Shown here: positions 52,516 to 60,625 of the stretch, piece after piece
Position numbering within the stretch: the stretch's first letter is position 1
Layout: the number at the start of each line of letters is the position of its first letter
DNA from: DASUPK01 sp963821705
GTDB taxonomy: Bacteria > Actinomycetota > Thermoleophilia > Solirubrobacterales > 70-9
Direction of reading: 5' to 3'
DNA: 64,000 nt
Assembly: GCA_963821705.1 (NCBI GenBank)
Contig: CAWGEV010000005.1
Span: forward strand, 1-64,000
Made by a program: the position numbers and the translations under genes
The notes under the pieces: generated by a model
Databases searched by the model: none
What the model was told of the DNA's origin: nothing
The model's input: the letters and a program-made list of their open reading frames with translations, nothing else

Positions 52516-53262
52516 CTACTTGACCAGCTCGATCTCGTGGAACACGCCGTTCTCGAGTTGCGCCTCGTGGACGGGCGTGTTCTGAAGGAGATCGGCGGTG
52601 GTGCAGTTGCTGCCGTTGTTGTCGTCGCCGCTCTCGTTCTCGTTGTTGTCACTCGACTGATCGTCGCCGGAGCCATTGTCGCTGCCCTGATCGGACGCGG
52701 TGGCGGTATGCGTCCCCGCGGTCGGCGTGGGCGGCCCGGAGTTGTCGTCGGCGTGGTCACTCGACTCGTGCTGGTCCTCGGACTCGCACTTGATCTCGGT
52801 GGTCTGATCGACCGTCCCGGACACCTGGCCGCCACCGGCCAGGTCGATCACCAGGGTGGTGCCGTCGAAGCTGGCGATGGTGCCCGCGTTCTCGGCGCCG
52901 TCCTTGATCCCGTCGTTGTCGGTGTCCTGGTCGTTGGGCAGGTTCGCGGTCTCGTCCTCGCCCGCGTTGTTGAGACCGTCGTGATCCGAGTCCTCCTTGC
53001 CGTCAGGACGACCGTTGTGGTTGCTGTCCTTGACGCGGGGGTTCGTCCCCTCCTGGAACTCGTTCAGGTTGTCGACGTGGTCGCGGTCCTGGTCGTTGTT
53101 GGCCTGGTCGACCTTCAGCGAGAGATGGAACTTCTTCTCCCACTTGTCGGGGATCTGGTCGTGGTTGCGGTCCTTTGCCACGGCGCTGCCACCGAACGCG
53201 ACGAGCACGAGCGCCAGTGCTCCGGCAGCGGCCACCGCGAAGACCCTCACCTTTCCTCTCAT
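52516..53262 (-). CDS. Secreted calcium-binding (thrombospondin type-3-like repeat) protein
   Basis: A 248-residue exported acidic protein; start at the ATG at 53262 with AGGAGGAAGAC upstream. Signal peptide MRGKVRVFAVAAAGALALVL. Then three or four DxDxDG-like repeats: DRNHDQIPDKWE, DQDRDHVDNLNEF, DSNHNGRPDGKEDSDHDGLN and DQDTDNDGIKDG, which bind calcium. A beta segment (GTIASFDGTTLVIDLAGGGQ) and a low-complexity Asp/Ser/Asn tail (about residues 170-220) with Cys pair follow. Possibly cell-wall or matrix attached; function unknown. Confidence 0.82.
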   Translation of the reverse strand: MRGKVRVFAVAAAGALALVLVAFGGSAVAKDRNHDQIPDKWEKKFHLSLKVDQANNDQDRDHVDNLNEFQEGTNPRVKDSNHNGRPDGKEDSDHDGLNNAGEDETANLPNDQDTDNDGIKDGAENAGTIASFDGTTLVIDLAGGGQVSGTVDQTTEIKCESEDQHESSDHADDNSGPPTPTAGTHTATASDQGSDNGSGDDQSSDNNENESGDDNNGSNCTTADLLQNTPVHEAQLENGVFHEIELVK

Positions 53263-53407
53263 GTCTTCCTCCTTGACGGTGGCGGCCGTCCTCTGACCGA
53301 CTCGTGCCCCGGCCGCCCTTGACTTGACCAGGCAACTATCGGCTACATCGGTCAGGCACCGGTTAGCCATGAGTTAGGAGTTGGTTAGAACTGGACGTTC
53401 GGCCGAG

Positions 53408-54218
53408 CTACCGCTGCGCGATCAGCAGGGTCTGCACCGCGCGGCCGATTGCGCCTCTCTGGTCGAGCAGTCGGGTGTCGCTCATCCCGACTCCGTTCGC
53501 CTCGGGCAGCGTCACGGCGTCCAGGCAGACCCACTCGCCCTCCGGCATGCGATGGAGGTGGACGGTGAGGTCCACATTGATGAACAGGTACCGGTTCCAA
53601 TCGAGCGCGGCGCTCACACCGTTGCCGGAGTCAGCGGCGGCGAGGACCCTCTGGAGCGGGCTCGGCTCCTCGCCGGGGAGGAGCGGCACACCCATGCGCA
53701 TCCAGACCGTCGCAGCGCCTGGCTCCGTGAAGGCGCCCTCGGTGAACCGGTAGTCCATCGCGCTGTTGTACCCGACGTCGTATCCGGTGTCGAAGAAGGT
53801 CCCGGGATCGGCCGCGTCGGGTCCGGGAGGCGGCTCCGGAAATCCCTCGGGCCTCTCGAAGTCGACCTGCTCGGTTCGCAGGCGCCATCCCTGCGCGCGG
53901 ACCAGTGTCTCGCCGTCGTCGCCGGTGAGCTCGGCTCCGACCATCTCCACCCGGCGCCCGGGGCGGACCACCTCCGCATGGACTCGCAGACGGCCGATCG
54001 GGATGGAGCGCAGGATCTCGTAGGTGATGCGCCCGACCTGCGCGGGAGGGCTCGCCGTCGCCGAGCCGGCCTCCGCCGAGGCCCTCTATCTCCCTGCCGA
54101 TCAGGGCCGAGGGTGGCCCGGCGTGCTGGGCGCCGGGGTCCCAGGGTCGGCGGGTGGCCTCGGTGGCCACGTACGCGTCGCCGTCGGGCTCGTAGAAGGA
54201 CTCGGGCACGGCGGGCAT
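53408..54218 (-). CDS. Acyl-CoA thioesterase-like double hot-dog protein, single-base frameshift
   Basis: Resembles actinobacterial TesB-like thioesterase family proteins (4HBT_3). From the ATG at 54218: SFYEPDGDAYVATEATRRPW, DPGAQHAGPPSALIGREIEG; then, in another frame, RITYEILRSIPIGRLRVHAE, VVRPGRRVEMVGAELTGDDG and WNRYLFINVDLTVHLHRMPEGEW. Removing one base near 54047 joins them into a 269-residue protein. The break sits in a CCC run. Substrate acyl group unknown. Confidence 0.78.
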
Positions 54219-54232
54219 CCTAGGATTCGAGT

Positions 54233-54643
54233 GTGTTCGATGGCTTGAGCGCCGATGAGGCGAAGGAGTTCGCGGGCCGCTGGCTGCCGGCCTGGACCGG
54301 AAACGACCCGGAGCGGCTCGCCGCCTTCTACACGGACGACGCCTTCTACAGCGACCCTGGGATCCCGGACGGCGTCCGCGGGAAGGAGGCCCTACTCGCC
54401 TATTTCCGGGCCCTGCTCGCCCGCTTCCCGGACTGGGAGTGGACGAACACGGGCGCGACTCCGATGGAGGGCGGCTTCCTCAATCACTGGCACGCCACGA
54501 TTCCGGTCGGCCCGACGGTGATCGAGTGCGACGGGGTCTGCACCGTCCGCCTGCGGGACGGCCTGATCGAGCGCAACGAGGTGTTCTTCGATCTCTCCGA
54601 GCTGCTCACCGCGATCACCGAGGTCGAGCTCGGCGCCGAGTAA
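54233..54643 (+). CDS. SnoaL-like / NTF2-fold protein
   Basis: A 136-residue protein with GTG start: FAGRWLPAWTGNDPERLAAFYTDDAFYSDPGIPDGVRGKEALLAYFRALLARFPDW, a typical SnoaL-like opening with the aromatic-lined pocket. Probably a small-molecule isomerase or binding protein; no specific activity assigned. Divergent from the thioesterase gene with 14 bp between start codons, so one shared control region is likely. Confidence 0.82.
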   Translation: MFDGLSADEAKEFAGRWLPAWTGNDPERLAAFYTDDAFYSDPGIPDGVRGKEALLAYFRALLARFPDWEWTNTGATPMEGGFLNHWHATIPVGPTVIECDGVCTVRLRDGLIERNEVFFDLSELLTAITEVELGAE

Positions 54644-54708
54644 CGCCCGGCCCCCTCGCGGGACTATGAATCGACCGGGTTAACCTGGTCGATACCCCAA
54701 GGAATGAG

Positions 54709-55122
54709 GTGAACAACTTGGAGAAGGTCAAGAAGAGCGAGCAGGAGTGGCGCCAGGAGCTGACGCCCGAGCAGTACGACGTGGTTCGCAACAGGGGCAC
54801 CGAGGCCCCGTTCACGAGCGAGCTCAACGACGTCAAGGAGCCGGGGCAGTTCGTCTGCGTGGCTTGCGGGCAGCCTCTGTTCAGCTCGGCGAACAAGTTC
54901 GACTCGGGCACCGGTTGGCCGAGCTTCGACCGGCCGATGGGCGACGAGACCGTCGAGACCGAGCAGGACAACAGCCTGTTCATGAGGCGTACCGAGGTCC
55001 TCTGTTCGCGCTGTGACGCGCACCTCGGCCACGTCTTCGACGACGGCCCGTCCGACACGACGGGGCAGCGCTACTGCATCAACGGCTGCGCCCTGACGTT
55101 CGAGCCGGAGGATCAGTCGTAG
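54709..55122 (+). CDS. msrB: Peptide-methionine (R)-S-oxide reductase MsrB
   Basis: Repairs oxidised methionine R-sulfoxide in proteins. 137 residues from the GTG at 54709. Zinc-binding CxxC pairs are FVCVACGQPLF and VLCSRCDAHLGHVF; substrate-binding GTGWPSF and the catalytic RYCINGCALTF are present. The usual RYCINSASL becomes RYCINGCAL, which adds a second Cys two residues after the catalytic loop Asn-Gly; it might act as a resolving Cys (inference). Confidence 0.95.
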   Translation: MNNLEKVKKSEQEWRQELTPEQYDVVRNRGTEAPFTSELNDVKEPGQFVCVACGQPLFSSANKFDSGTGWPSFDRPMGDETVETEQDNSLFMRRTEVLCSRCDAHLGHVFDDGPSDTTGQRYCINGCALTFEPEDQS

Positions 55123-55123
55123 T

Positions 55124-55765
55124 TCAGACCTTGCCGCCGGCGCCCAGGTAGCTGAAGCGCACGGCGAGGGCAACCGCCTCGGTCCGAGTGTCAACCTCCA
55201 TCCGGGCGATCGCGTTCCGGACGTGGGTGTGGACCGTGGCGGGGCTCAGTGAGAGCCGGTCGGCGATCTGCTTGACGCGCAGGCCCTCCGCGAGCAGCTC
55301 CAGGATCTCGCGCTCGCGGGGGGTCAGCTCGAGCAGCTTCTCGACCTCGCCGGCGCCCTGGCCGAGCTCGGTGCCGACGAAGGTCCCTCCGCCGGCGACG
55401 ACCTCGATGGCGCGGGCGATGTCCTCGCTCGGCGCCGACTTGAGCACGTAGCCGGAGGCCCCGGCGCGCAGCGCCAGCGTGAGCAGATCCGGCTGGGCGT
55501 GGGCGGTGAAGATGATGACCCGCGTCTCGGGTCGGACCTTGAGGATGTCCTTGGTGGCATCGATGCCGTCCTTGCCCGGCAGCTCGACGTCCACGATGCA
55601 GACGTCGGGCTCCAGCCTCTTGACGACGTCGACGACCTCCTCCCCGCTCTCCGCATCGCCGACGATCTCAACGCCTTCCACCGCGGCCATCCGGGCCTTG
55701 ATCGCCTCGCGGACGATCTCATGGTCGTCGCAAAGCACTACTCGCTTGGGGATAGAGGGGCTCAT
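55124..55765 (-). CDS. NarL/FixJ-family response regulator
   Basis: A 213-residue two-component regulator. Receiver domain: RVVLCDDHEIVREAIKARM (acidic pair), CIVDVELPGKDGIDATKDIL (phospho-Asp), IFTAHAQPDLLTLALRAGASGYVLKSA (Thr and Lys switch). LuxR-type helix-turn-helix: LTPREREILELLAEGLRVKQIADRLSLSPATVHTHVRNAIARM. No histidine kinase is adjacent. It starts one base after the serS stop, so it is likely co-transcribed with serS. Confidence 0.93.
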   Translation of the reverse strand: MSPSIPKRVVLCDDHEIVREAIKARMAAVEGVEIVGDAESGEEVVDVVKRLEPDVCIVDVELPGKDGIDATKDILKVRPETRVIIFTAHAQPDLLTLALRAGASGYVLKSAPSEDIARAIEVVAGGGTFVGTELGQGAGEVEKLLELTPREREILELLAEGLRVKQIADRLSLSPATVHTHVRNAIARMEVDTRTEAVALAVRFSYLGAGGKV

Positions 55766-57046
55766 CTATGTGGGAATCCTCTCTGGAGCGCCGAATTCCT
55801 GCAAAGCGACCGGAAGATTCACGCCCCCGTCAGCCGTCTGGCCGTTCTCCAGCAGCGCTATGAGGCTCCTACCCACGGCGACCGCAGTTCCATTCAGCGT
55901 GTGCACGGGTTCCGGTGACTCTCCTTTCGCAGGACGGTATCGACTAGAGAGGCGTCTTGCCTGGTAATCGGTAGTGTCGGAGCAGCTCGTCAGCTCGCGA
56001 TAGCGCTCCTGAGAGGGAATCCAGCCCTCACAATCGAACTTGCGGGCGGCCGGCGCTCCCAGATCGCCGACCGCCACGTCGACCACGCGGTAGGGGATCT
56101 CGAGGTCGCTGAGGATCCCCTCCTGGATCGAGAGGATCCGCTCGTGCTCGTCGCGCGACGTGCCTTGCTGGACGAAGCTGAACATCTCGACCTTGTCGAA
56201 CTGGTGGACGCGGAAGATCCCGCGCGTGTCGCGGCCGGCCGCGCCGGCCTCGCGCCGGAAGCAGGTGGAGAAGCCCGCGTAGCGCCTGGGCAGCTCCGCC
56301 GCCTCCATGATCTGGTCGGCGTGAAGTGCGGCCAGCGAGACCTCGGAGGTCCCGACCAGGAACAGCTCGTCGCGCGGGACCTCGTAGATCATCTCCCGCT
56401 CCCCGGGGAAGTACCCGGTGCCGTAGAGCGCCTGCTCACGCACCAGCACCGGCGGAATGGCGGGCTCGAAGCCCTCGGCCCGGATCCGCTCCATCGCGAA
56501 GCGGACCAGGGCGAGCTCGAGCATCGCAAGGTCGCCGAGCAGGTAGGCGAACCGCGAGCCCGAGGCGTCGGCCGCGGCCTCCATGTTGATCCAGCCGTGC
56601 TTCAGGCCCAGGTCGAGGTGGTCGAGCGGCTCGAAGTCGAACTCGGGCACCTCCCCCACCTCCCTGAGGGTGACGTTGTCCTCCTCCGTCTCGCCGTCGG
56701 GCGCCTCCGGGTCAGGCAGGTTCGGCAGCGCGACGAGCAGCTCCTCCCGCCGCTTGGTCAGGTCGGCCAGCTCCGGCTCGAGCTCCTTCAGCTCCGCCTT
56801 CAGCTCGCTCGACTTCGCCCGCGCCTCCGCGAACTCGGGGTCGTTGACCTTCCCGGCACGGGCCGCCTCCTCGATCTCACCCGAGAGCTTGTTCTGCTCC
56901 GAGCGGACCGCGTCGATCCGGGTGTTCAGCTCCCGACGGCGCCGGTCCGCCTCGAGCAGCTCGTCGAACTGCTCTGCAACGCCCCGCCTCGCCAGCGCCG
57001 CGCGGACCGCGTCGGGATCGCTGCGGATCTGCTTGAGGTCGAGCGT
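55766..57046 (-). CDS. serS: Serine--tRNA ligase
   Basis: Charges tRNA-Ser in protein synthesis. The coiled-coil arm (AEQFDELLEADRRRRELNTRIDAVRSEQNKLSGEI and onward) and class II motifs (IPPVLVREQALYGTGYFPGE, STCFRREAGAAGRDTRGIFRVHQFDKVE, HTLNGTAVAVGRSLIALLEN) are all present; 426 residues is the normal length. The family start MLDLKQIR appears here as ACG-CTC-GAC-CTC-AAG, with GGGAG nine bases upstream and no canonical start codon between the preceding stop and GTG codons far inside, so the gene seems to use ACG at 57046 or carries a base error. Confidence 0.92.
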   Translation of the reverse strand, partial: TLDLKQIRSDPDAVRAALARRGVAEQFDELLEADRRRRELNTRIDAVRSEQNKLSGEIEEAARAGKVNDPEFAEARAKSSELKAELKELEPELADLTKRREELLVALPNLPDPEAPDGETEEDNVTLREVGEVPEFDFEPLDHLDLGLKHGWINMEAAADASGSRFAYLLGDLAMLELALVRFAMERIRAEGFEPAIPPVLVREQALYGTGYFPGEREMIYEVPRDELFLVGTSEVSLAALHADQIMEAAELPRRYAGFSTCFRREAGAAGRDTRGIFRVHQFDKVEMFSFVQQGTSRDEHERILSIQEGILSDLEIPYRVVDVAVGDLGAPAARKFDCEGWIPSQERYRELTSCSDTTDYQARRLSSRYRPAKGESPEPVHTLNGTAVAVGRSLIALLENGQTADGGVNLPVALQEFGAPERIPT

Positions 57047-57064
57047 GGGTTCGCTCCCTGGAAG

Positions 57065-57466
57065 CTAGGGAGCCGCGGTCGTGGTCGTCGACTGCGGGGA
57101 CGGCTGCTTGGCGACGTCCTGCCCGGCGTACTTCGAGACGAAAGCGGCCACCTTCTGCGCGTCGGCGCCGACCACGATGTTCTGGGGCATGATCGCGCCG
57201 GAGAAGCCACCGTTGCGGATCGCGTAGATCACGTCGGCCATCGTCTCGGTGCGCTGATCGAGGTTCGGGCCCTGGACGCGCTCCGAGCGGTTGGCGGTGC
57301 CCTCGGTGCCGGCGGGGGTCAGGGTGTGGCAGCCGGCGCAGCGCTCGGAGAAGATCACGGCGCCCTCATGGGTCGGATCGCTGGACGGGACCTGAATGCC
57401 CTGGGTCCCGCACCCTGCGGCCGTCGCCAGCACGGCGACTGCGATCAGTAGGAATGCCCCTCGCAC
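57065..57466 (-). CDS. Cytochrome c lipoprotein
   Basis: A 133-residue exported haem protein. Lipobox near LATAAGC gives a membrane lipid anchor at Cys19; haem attaches at RCAGCHTL, and the axial Met is in GAIMPQNIV. A Thr/Pro-rich tail ends the protein. Probably a small electron carrier for the aerobic chain at the outer membrane face. It lies 18 bp upstream of serS on the same strand. Confidence 0.9.
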   Translation of the reverse strand: MRGAFLLIAVAVLATAAGCGTQGIQVPSSDPTHEGAVIFSERCAGCHTLTPAGTEGTANRSERVQGPNLDQRTETMADVIYAIRNGGFSGAIMPQNIVVGADAQKVAAFVSKYAGQDVAKQPSPQSTTTTAAP

Positions 57467-57538
57467 GCGGCGGGATCATATGCGACGAAGTTCTCGCCAG
57501 ATCCGCCGCCCGACTGCCCGCCCGCGTAGGTTTCAGGC

Positions 57539-58030
57539 ATGGCCGGAGACGGCGTCTCCCCAGATCAATTCCGCGCGGCGCTCGGCGCGTTCGCCACCGG
57601 CGTCACGGTCGTGACCGCGATCGGAGCGAGCGGGCCCTCCGGCGCGACCGCGAACGCCGTCAGCTCGCTCTCGCTCGACCCGCCGATGATGCTGGCCTGC
57701 CTCGATCGCGGCTCCCGGACCCTCACCTCCGTGCGCGCCCAGGGGCGCTTCGGGGTGAACGCGCTGGCCGCCGGGCAGGAGGAGCTCGCCCGGCGGTTCT
57801 CGGGCAAGGACCCCGAGCCGGATAAATGGCAGTCGGTGACGTGGTCCGAGAGCGAGGCGCTGCCGCGCCTAGACGGCGCGCTGATGTGGGTGGCCTGCGA
57901 GCTCCGCGACCTGATCGACGGCGGGGACCACCTGATCCTGACCGGGAACGTGCTCGCGGTCGATTCGGGCGACGGCCAGCCGCTGCTCTTCCACCGCGGC
58001 GCGTACCGGGATCTGCTGGCGGAGTCGTAG
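57539..58030 (+). CDS. Flavin reductase family protein
   Basis: FMN-binding split barrel of 163 residues: FRAALGAFATGVTVVTAIGA, GATANAVSSLSLDPPMMLACLDRGSRT, FGVNALAAGQEELARRFSG and DHLILTGNVLAVDSGDGQPLLFHRGAYRDL. Typical of the small reductase component of two-component flavin monooxygenases (HpaC-like). No oxygenase partner is adjacent. Divergent from the cytochrome gene. Confidence 0.93.
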   Translation: MAGDGVSPDQFRAALGAFATGVTVVTAIGASGPSGATANAVSSLSLDPPMMLACLDRGSRTLTSVRAQGRFGVNALAAGQEELARRFSGKDPEPDKWQSVTWSESEALPRLDGALMWVACELRDLIDGGDHLILTGNVLAVDSGDGQPLLFHRGAYRDLLAES

Positions 58031-58120
58031 GACGAACACCGGCAATGAGGGGGCTCGAAACCGGCGCCGGAGAGGTATTGGCGGGTTATTCACCCATATG
58101 GTGAGAAAGGCGCCAATTGC

Positions 58121-58762
58121 TCAGCTGAGGGAGCGGAACAGCCTGTTGACGGTCTGCCGGCTGCCGTCGATCTCAACCTCCCCGGAATCCACCGCCTTCC
58201 CCAGCCGCTTTCCGCCGAAGACCACCGAGGCGATCGTATTCGGATCGCTCTCGATCACGGCGTCGGGATTCCCCGCCTCCCCCCTCGCGGCCTCGAACCC
58301 GCCATCCACGATCCGAATCGAGAACGGGACCTCCCCCAGCCGGAGCTCGTACGTCGCCTCCAGTCCATCCGCCTTGGCCGGATCGAACGTCGACTTCAGC
58401 GCCAGCACCAGCGAGTCCGGACCCATCTCGGCCTCGCGCGGGAAGGATGGCGAAGCACTGGCCCAGCGACCGAGCGCCAGCACCGCCGGCTCGAGCTGCC
58501 GTCCCCACTCGGTGAGCTCGTAGACCTGGGCCGCCGCCGGAGGCGCCAGCCTGCGGCGCGCGAGGATCCCCGACTCCTCCAGCTCCCGCAGCCGCTGCCC
58601 GAGCACGTTCGGGCTGATGTCCGGGATGCCCGCGCGCAGATCGGTGAAGCGCTTCGGGCCCAGCAGCAGCTCCCTAATCACCAGCAGCGCCCAGCGCTGT
58701 CCGAGGAGATCGGAGGCGTGGGCGATCCCGCAGCCGTCGAGCCGTGTCCGGGTCCTGGCCAC
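58121..58762 (-). CDS. HxlR-family transcriptional regulator with SCP2-like C-terminal domain
   Basis: A 213-residue regulator. Residues 1-110 form the HxlR winged helix (GCGIAHASDLLGQRWALLVIRELLLGPKRFTDLRAGIPDISPNVLGQRLRELEESGIL). Residues 125-213 resemble the sterol-carrier/alkyl-sulfatase C-terminal fold (DPNTIASVVFGGKRLGKAVDSGEVEIDGSR), which could bind a hydrophobic ligand. Divergent from the VOC protein gene, which it probably controls. Confidence 0.88.
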   Translation of the reverse strand: MARTRTRLDGCGIAHASDLLGQRWALLVIRELLLGPKRFTDLRAGIPDISPNVLGQRLRELEESGILARRRLAPPAAAQVYELTEWGRQLEPAVLALGRWASASPSFPREAEMGPDSLVLALKSTFDPAKADGLEATYELRLGEVPFSIRIVDGGFEAARGEAGNPDAVIESDPNTIASVVFGGKRLGKAVDSGEVEIDGSRQTVNRLFRSLS

Positions 58763-58797
58763 GTCGCGGAGTCTACCTGGCTGTGATCCTGGAATAC

Positions 58798-58809
58798 AAC
58801 TGTCTAGTT
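58798..58809. promoter_or_regulatory. Palindrome in the hxlR/VOC intergenic region, possible operator
   Basis: AACTGTCTAGTT (AACT, 4-base spacer, AGTT) 36 bases upstream of the regulator start and 33 bases upstream of the leader ORF; followed by an AT-rich stretch with TTATGGTAC. Plausible HxlR binding site. Confidence 0.4.
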
Positions 58810-58841
58810 ATCTTTTAGGACTTTATGGTACGGTGCGTGCG

Positions 58842-58886
58842 ATGCACAGACCCGACGACCCGACACTCGAGCAGGCCGGATCATGA
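58842..58886 (+). CDS. Possible 14-codon leader ORF coupled to the VOC gene
   Basis: ATG at 58842 encodes MHRPDDPTLEQAGS and its TGA overlaps the ATG of the VOC gene (ATGA). It could couple translation to the next gene; equally it could be chance. Confidence 0.3.
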   Translation: MHRPDDPTLEQAGS

Positions 58887-59704
58887 GCGAGCGCAACGGA
58901 TTCGAGCCCGGGGTCCCATGCTGGGTCGACACCTGGCAGCCCGACGCGGACGAGGCGGTCTCCTTCTACACCGCTCTCTTCGGTTGGGACGCGGAGGACA
59001 CGATGCCGCCGGGCGTCTCCGGCAAGCACTACATGTGCCGGCTGCGCGGCCGGGACGTCGCCGCGATCGCCTCGCGCCCGGAGGGCGCCCCGCCCATGAC
59101 CGCCTGGACGACCTACATCTGGTCGGAAGACCTGGATGCCGCAATCGCCAGGGTGACCGACGCCGGCGGCACCGTCCTCAAGGAACCGTTCGACAGCCTC
59201 GACGGCGGCCGCATCGCGATCGCCGCCGATCCCGCCGGGGCCGCCTTCGGCATCTGGCAGCCGGGCAGCCACCGGGGCGCGCAGCTGATCAACGAGCCGG
59301 GGGCATGGGCGATGAGCATGCTCGTCACCCCCGACTCCGACGGCGCGATCCGGTTTTACTCCGGGGTCTTCGGATGGGAAACGGCCGGATTCGACCTCGG
59401 TGACGAGGAGCTCACCATGTTCACCCTGCCGGGCTACGTGGGAGGCGAACCGCAGCAGCCGGTACCGCGCGACGTGGTGGCGACGCTGGCGCCGCCCGGG
59501 GCGGCGGATGGGTCGCCAGCCCACTGGAGTGTCGACTTCTGGATCGGCGACGCGGACGCTGCCGCCGCCAAGACCGCCGAGATGGGCGGAAAGGTCATCG
59601 CCGGCCCGTACGACGTCCCGGCCGCCGGGATGAGGCAGGCGATTCTCGTCGATCCGCAGGGTGCCGCCTTCTCGGTCACACGGCCCCCAGGCGTCCCTGC
59701 CTAG
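58883..59704 (+). CDS. VOC-family protein with two glyoxalase-like domains
   Basis: A 273-residue protein with two tandem vicinal-oxygen-chelate domains: PCWVDTWQPDADEAVSFYTALFGWDAEDT and NEPGAWAMSMLVTPDSDGAIRFYSGVFGWETAG, each with the beta-alpha-beta units and final GAAFGIWQPG / GAAFSVTRPPG. Such proteins act as dioxygenases, isomerases or antibiotic-binding proteins; metal ligands cannot be fixed here. Under probable control of the divergent HxlR regulator. The stop overlaps the stop side of the convergent membrane-protein gene by 4 bp. Confidence 0.9.
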   Translation: MSERNGFEPGVPCWVDTWQPDADEAVSFYTALFGWDAEDTMPPGVSGKHYMCRLRGRDVAAIASRPEGAPPMTAWTTYIWSEDLDAAIARVTDAGGTVLKEPFDSLDGGRIAIAADPAGAAFGIWQPGSHRGAQLINEPGAWAMSMLVTPDSDGAIRFYSGVFGWETAGFDLGDEELTMFTLPGYVGGEPQQPVPRDVVATLAPPGAADGSPAHWSVDFWIGDADAAAAKTAEMGGKVIAGPYDVPAAGMRQAILVDPQGAAFSVTRPPGVPA

Positions 59705-60132
59705 AACGCTGAGCTCGTCCCCGCCGCGCGCAGCGCCAGCAGGAAGATCACCAGGCAGGCCGTCGTCATGATCCCGGTGTCGCGCCGGACGATCGCGAGC
59801 GCGATCTGGGTCTGGCGCTCGGGGGAGACGCTGTGGATGTCGAGGTCGCCCAGCTCCTGCGCAGCCGAGCCGGCCCGGATCAGCTCGGCGAGCAATGAGA
59901 CGACCAGCGGCAGCGCTCCATAGAGGTAGTGCAGCTTGTCGGCGTGGTGGCCGCTGAAGGCGAGCGCCAGGCCGAGCAGCGCCTGCAGGATCACGGTGGC
60001 CTGGGCGATCCGCAGCGCGTACCAGAAGCCCGTGCTCGGCTTTCGCTCGAGCCACGAGTAGCCGCCCCAGAACCCCGCGACGAGGTTGGCGGCGATCAGG
60101 CAGACACCGACGACTAGATGGACTTCCGGCAC
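59701..60132 (-). CDS. Four-helix membrane protein of unknown function
   Basis: A 143-residue integral membrane protein: helices around VHLVVGVCLIAANLVAGFWG, LRIAQATVILQALLGLALAF, YLYGALPLVVSLLAELIRAG and IMTTACLVIFLLALRAAG. A His pair in FSGHHADKLHYLYG might bind haem or metal, but this is weak. Often found next to nuo operons in this bacterial group as far as I recall; function not assigned. Confidence 0.7.
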   Translation of the reverse strand: MPEVHLVVGVCLIAANLVAGFWGGYSWLERKPSTGFWYALRIAQATVILQALLGLALAFSGHHADKLHYLYGALPLVVSLLAELIRAGSAAQELGDLDIHSVSPERQTQIALAIVRRDTGIMTTACLVIFLLALRAAGTSSAF

Positions 60133-60232
60133 GGCGCGGGGAGCTTAGAGAGCCTCGATTCCCAAAGCCGCCGGGAAGGTCGGGATTCCGCTTGCTGATG
60201 CGGAAAAGCACTATGTAACAGCTTGATACAAA

Positions 60233-60625
60233 GTGCGGAGCAAGTGGTATAAGACCGAACGAATCGTGCTCCAGAGCTACCTCCCCGTTCTCGTCTTCGC
60301 CGGCCTAGGGGTCATCGTGGGAGGTGCCTTTGCACTCCTCAACTCGGTGACCGGGCCGAAGCGCCCTAACCCCATCAAGGGCCAGCCGTACGAGTGCGGC
60401 CTCCCCGCCCACATCACCCGCACTTTCCGCTTCGGGGTCAGCTTCTACATGATCGCGATGCTGTTCATCCTGTTCGACATCGAGGTCGTCTTCCTGTACC
60501 CGGTCGCCGTCCTGATCCACGTCACCAAGAGCGTCTTCGTCCTGGTTGAGATCCTCGTGTTCGTCGCGCTGCTGCTCGTCGCGCTGATCTTCGTCTGGCG
60601 TCGAGGGGCGCTCGATTGGAAGTAG
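60233..60625 (+). CDS. nuoA: NADH-quinone oxidoreductase subunit A
   Basis: Membrane subunit of complex I, 130 residues with three helices. Signature KGQPYECGLPAHITRTFRFGVSFYMIAMLFILFDIEVVFLYPVAV, including the conserved ECG and FDIE motifs. The first codon is GTG at 60233. First gene of the operon; the 100 bp upstream is the likely promoter area. Confidence 0.95.
   Translation: MRSKWYKTERIVLQSYLPVLVFAGLGVIVGGAFALLNSVTGPKRPNPIKGQPYECGLPAHITRTFRFGVSFYMIAMLFILFDIEVVFLYPVAVLIHVTKSVFVLVEILVFVALLLVALIFVWRRGALDWK

Noticed and set aside
55792..55808. Another palindrome copy at the end of serS (CCTGCAAAGCG)
   Set aside because: It lies inside the coding sequence, only one arm matches, and no partner arm is near; chance similarity.
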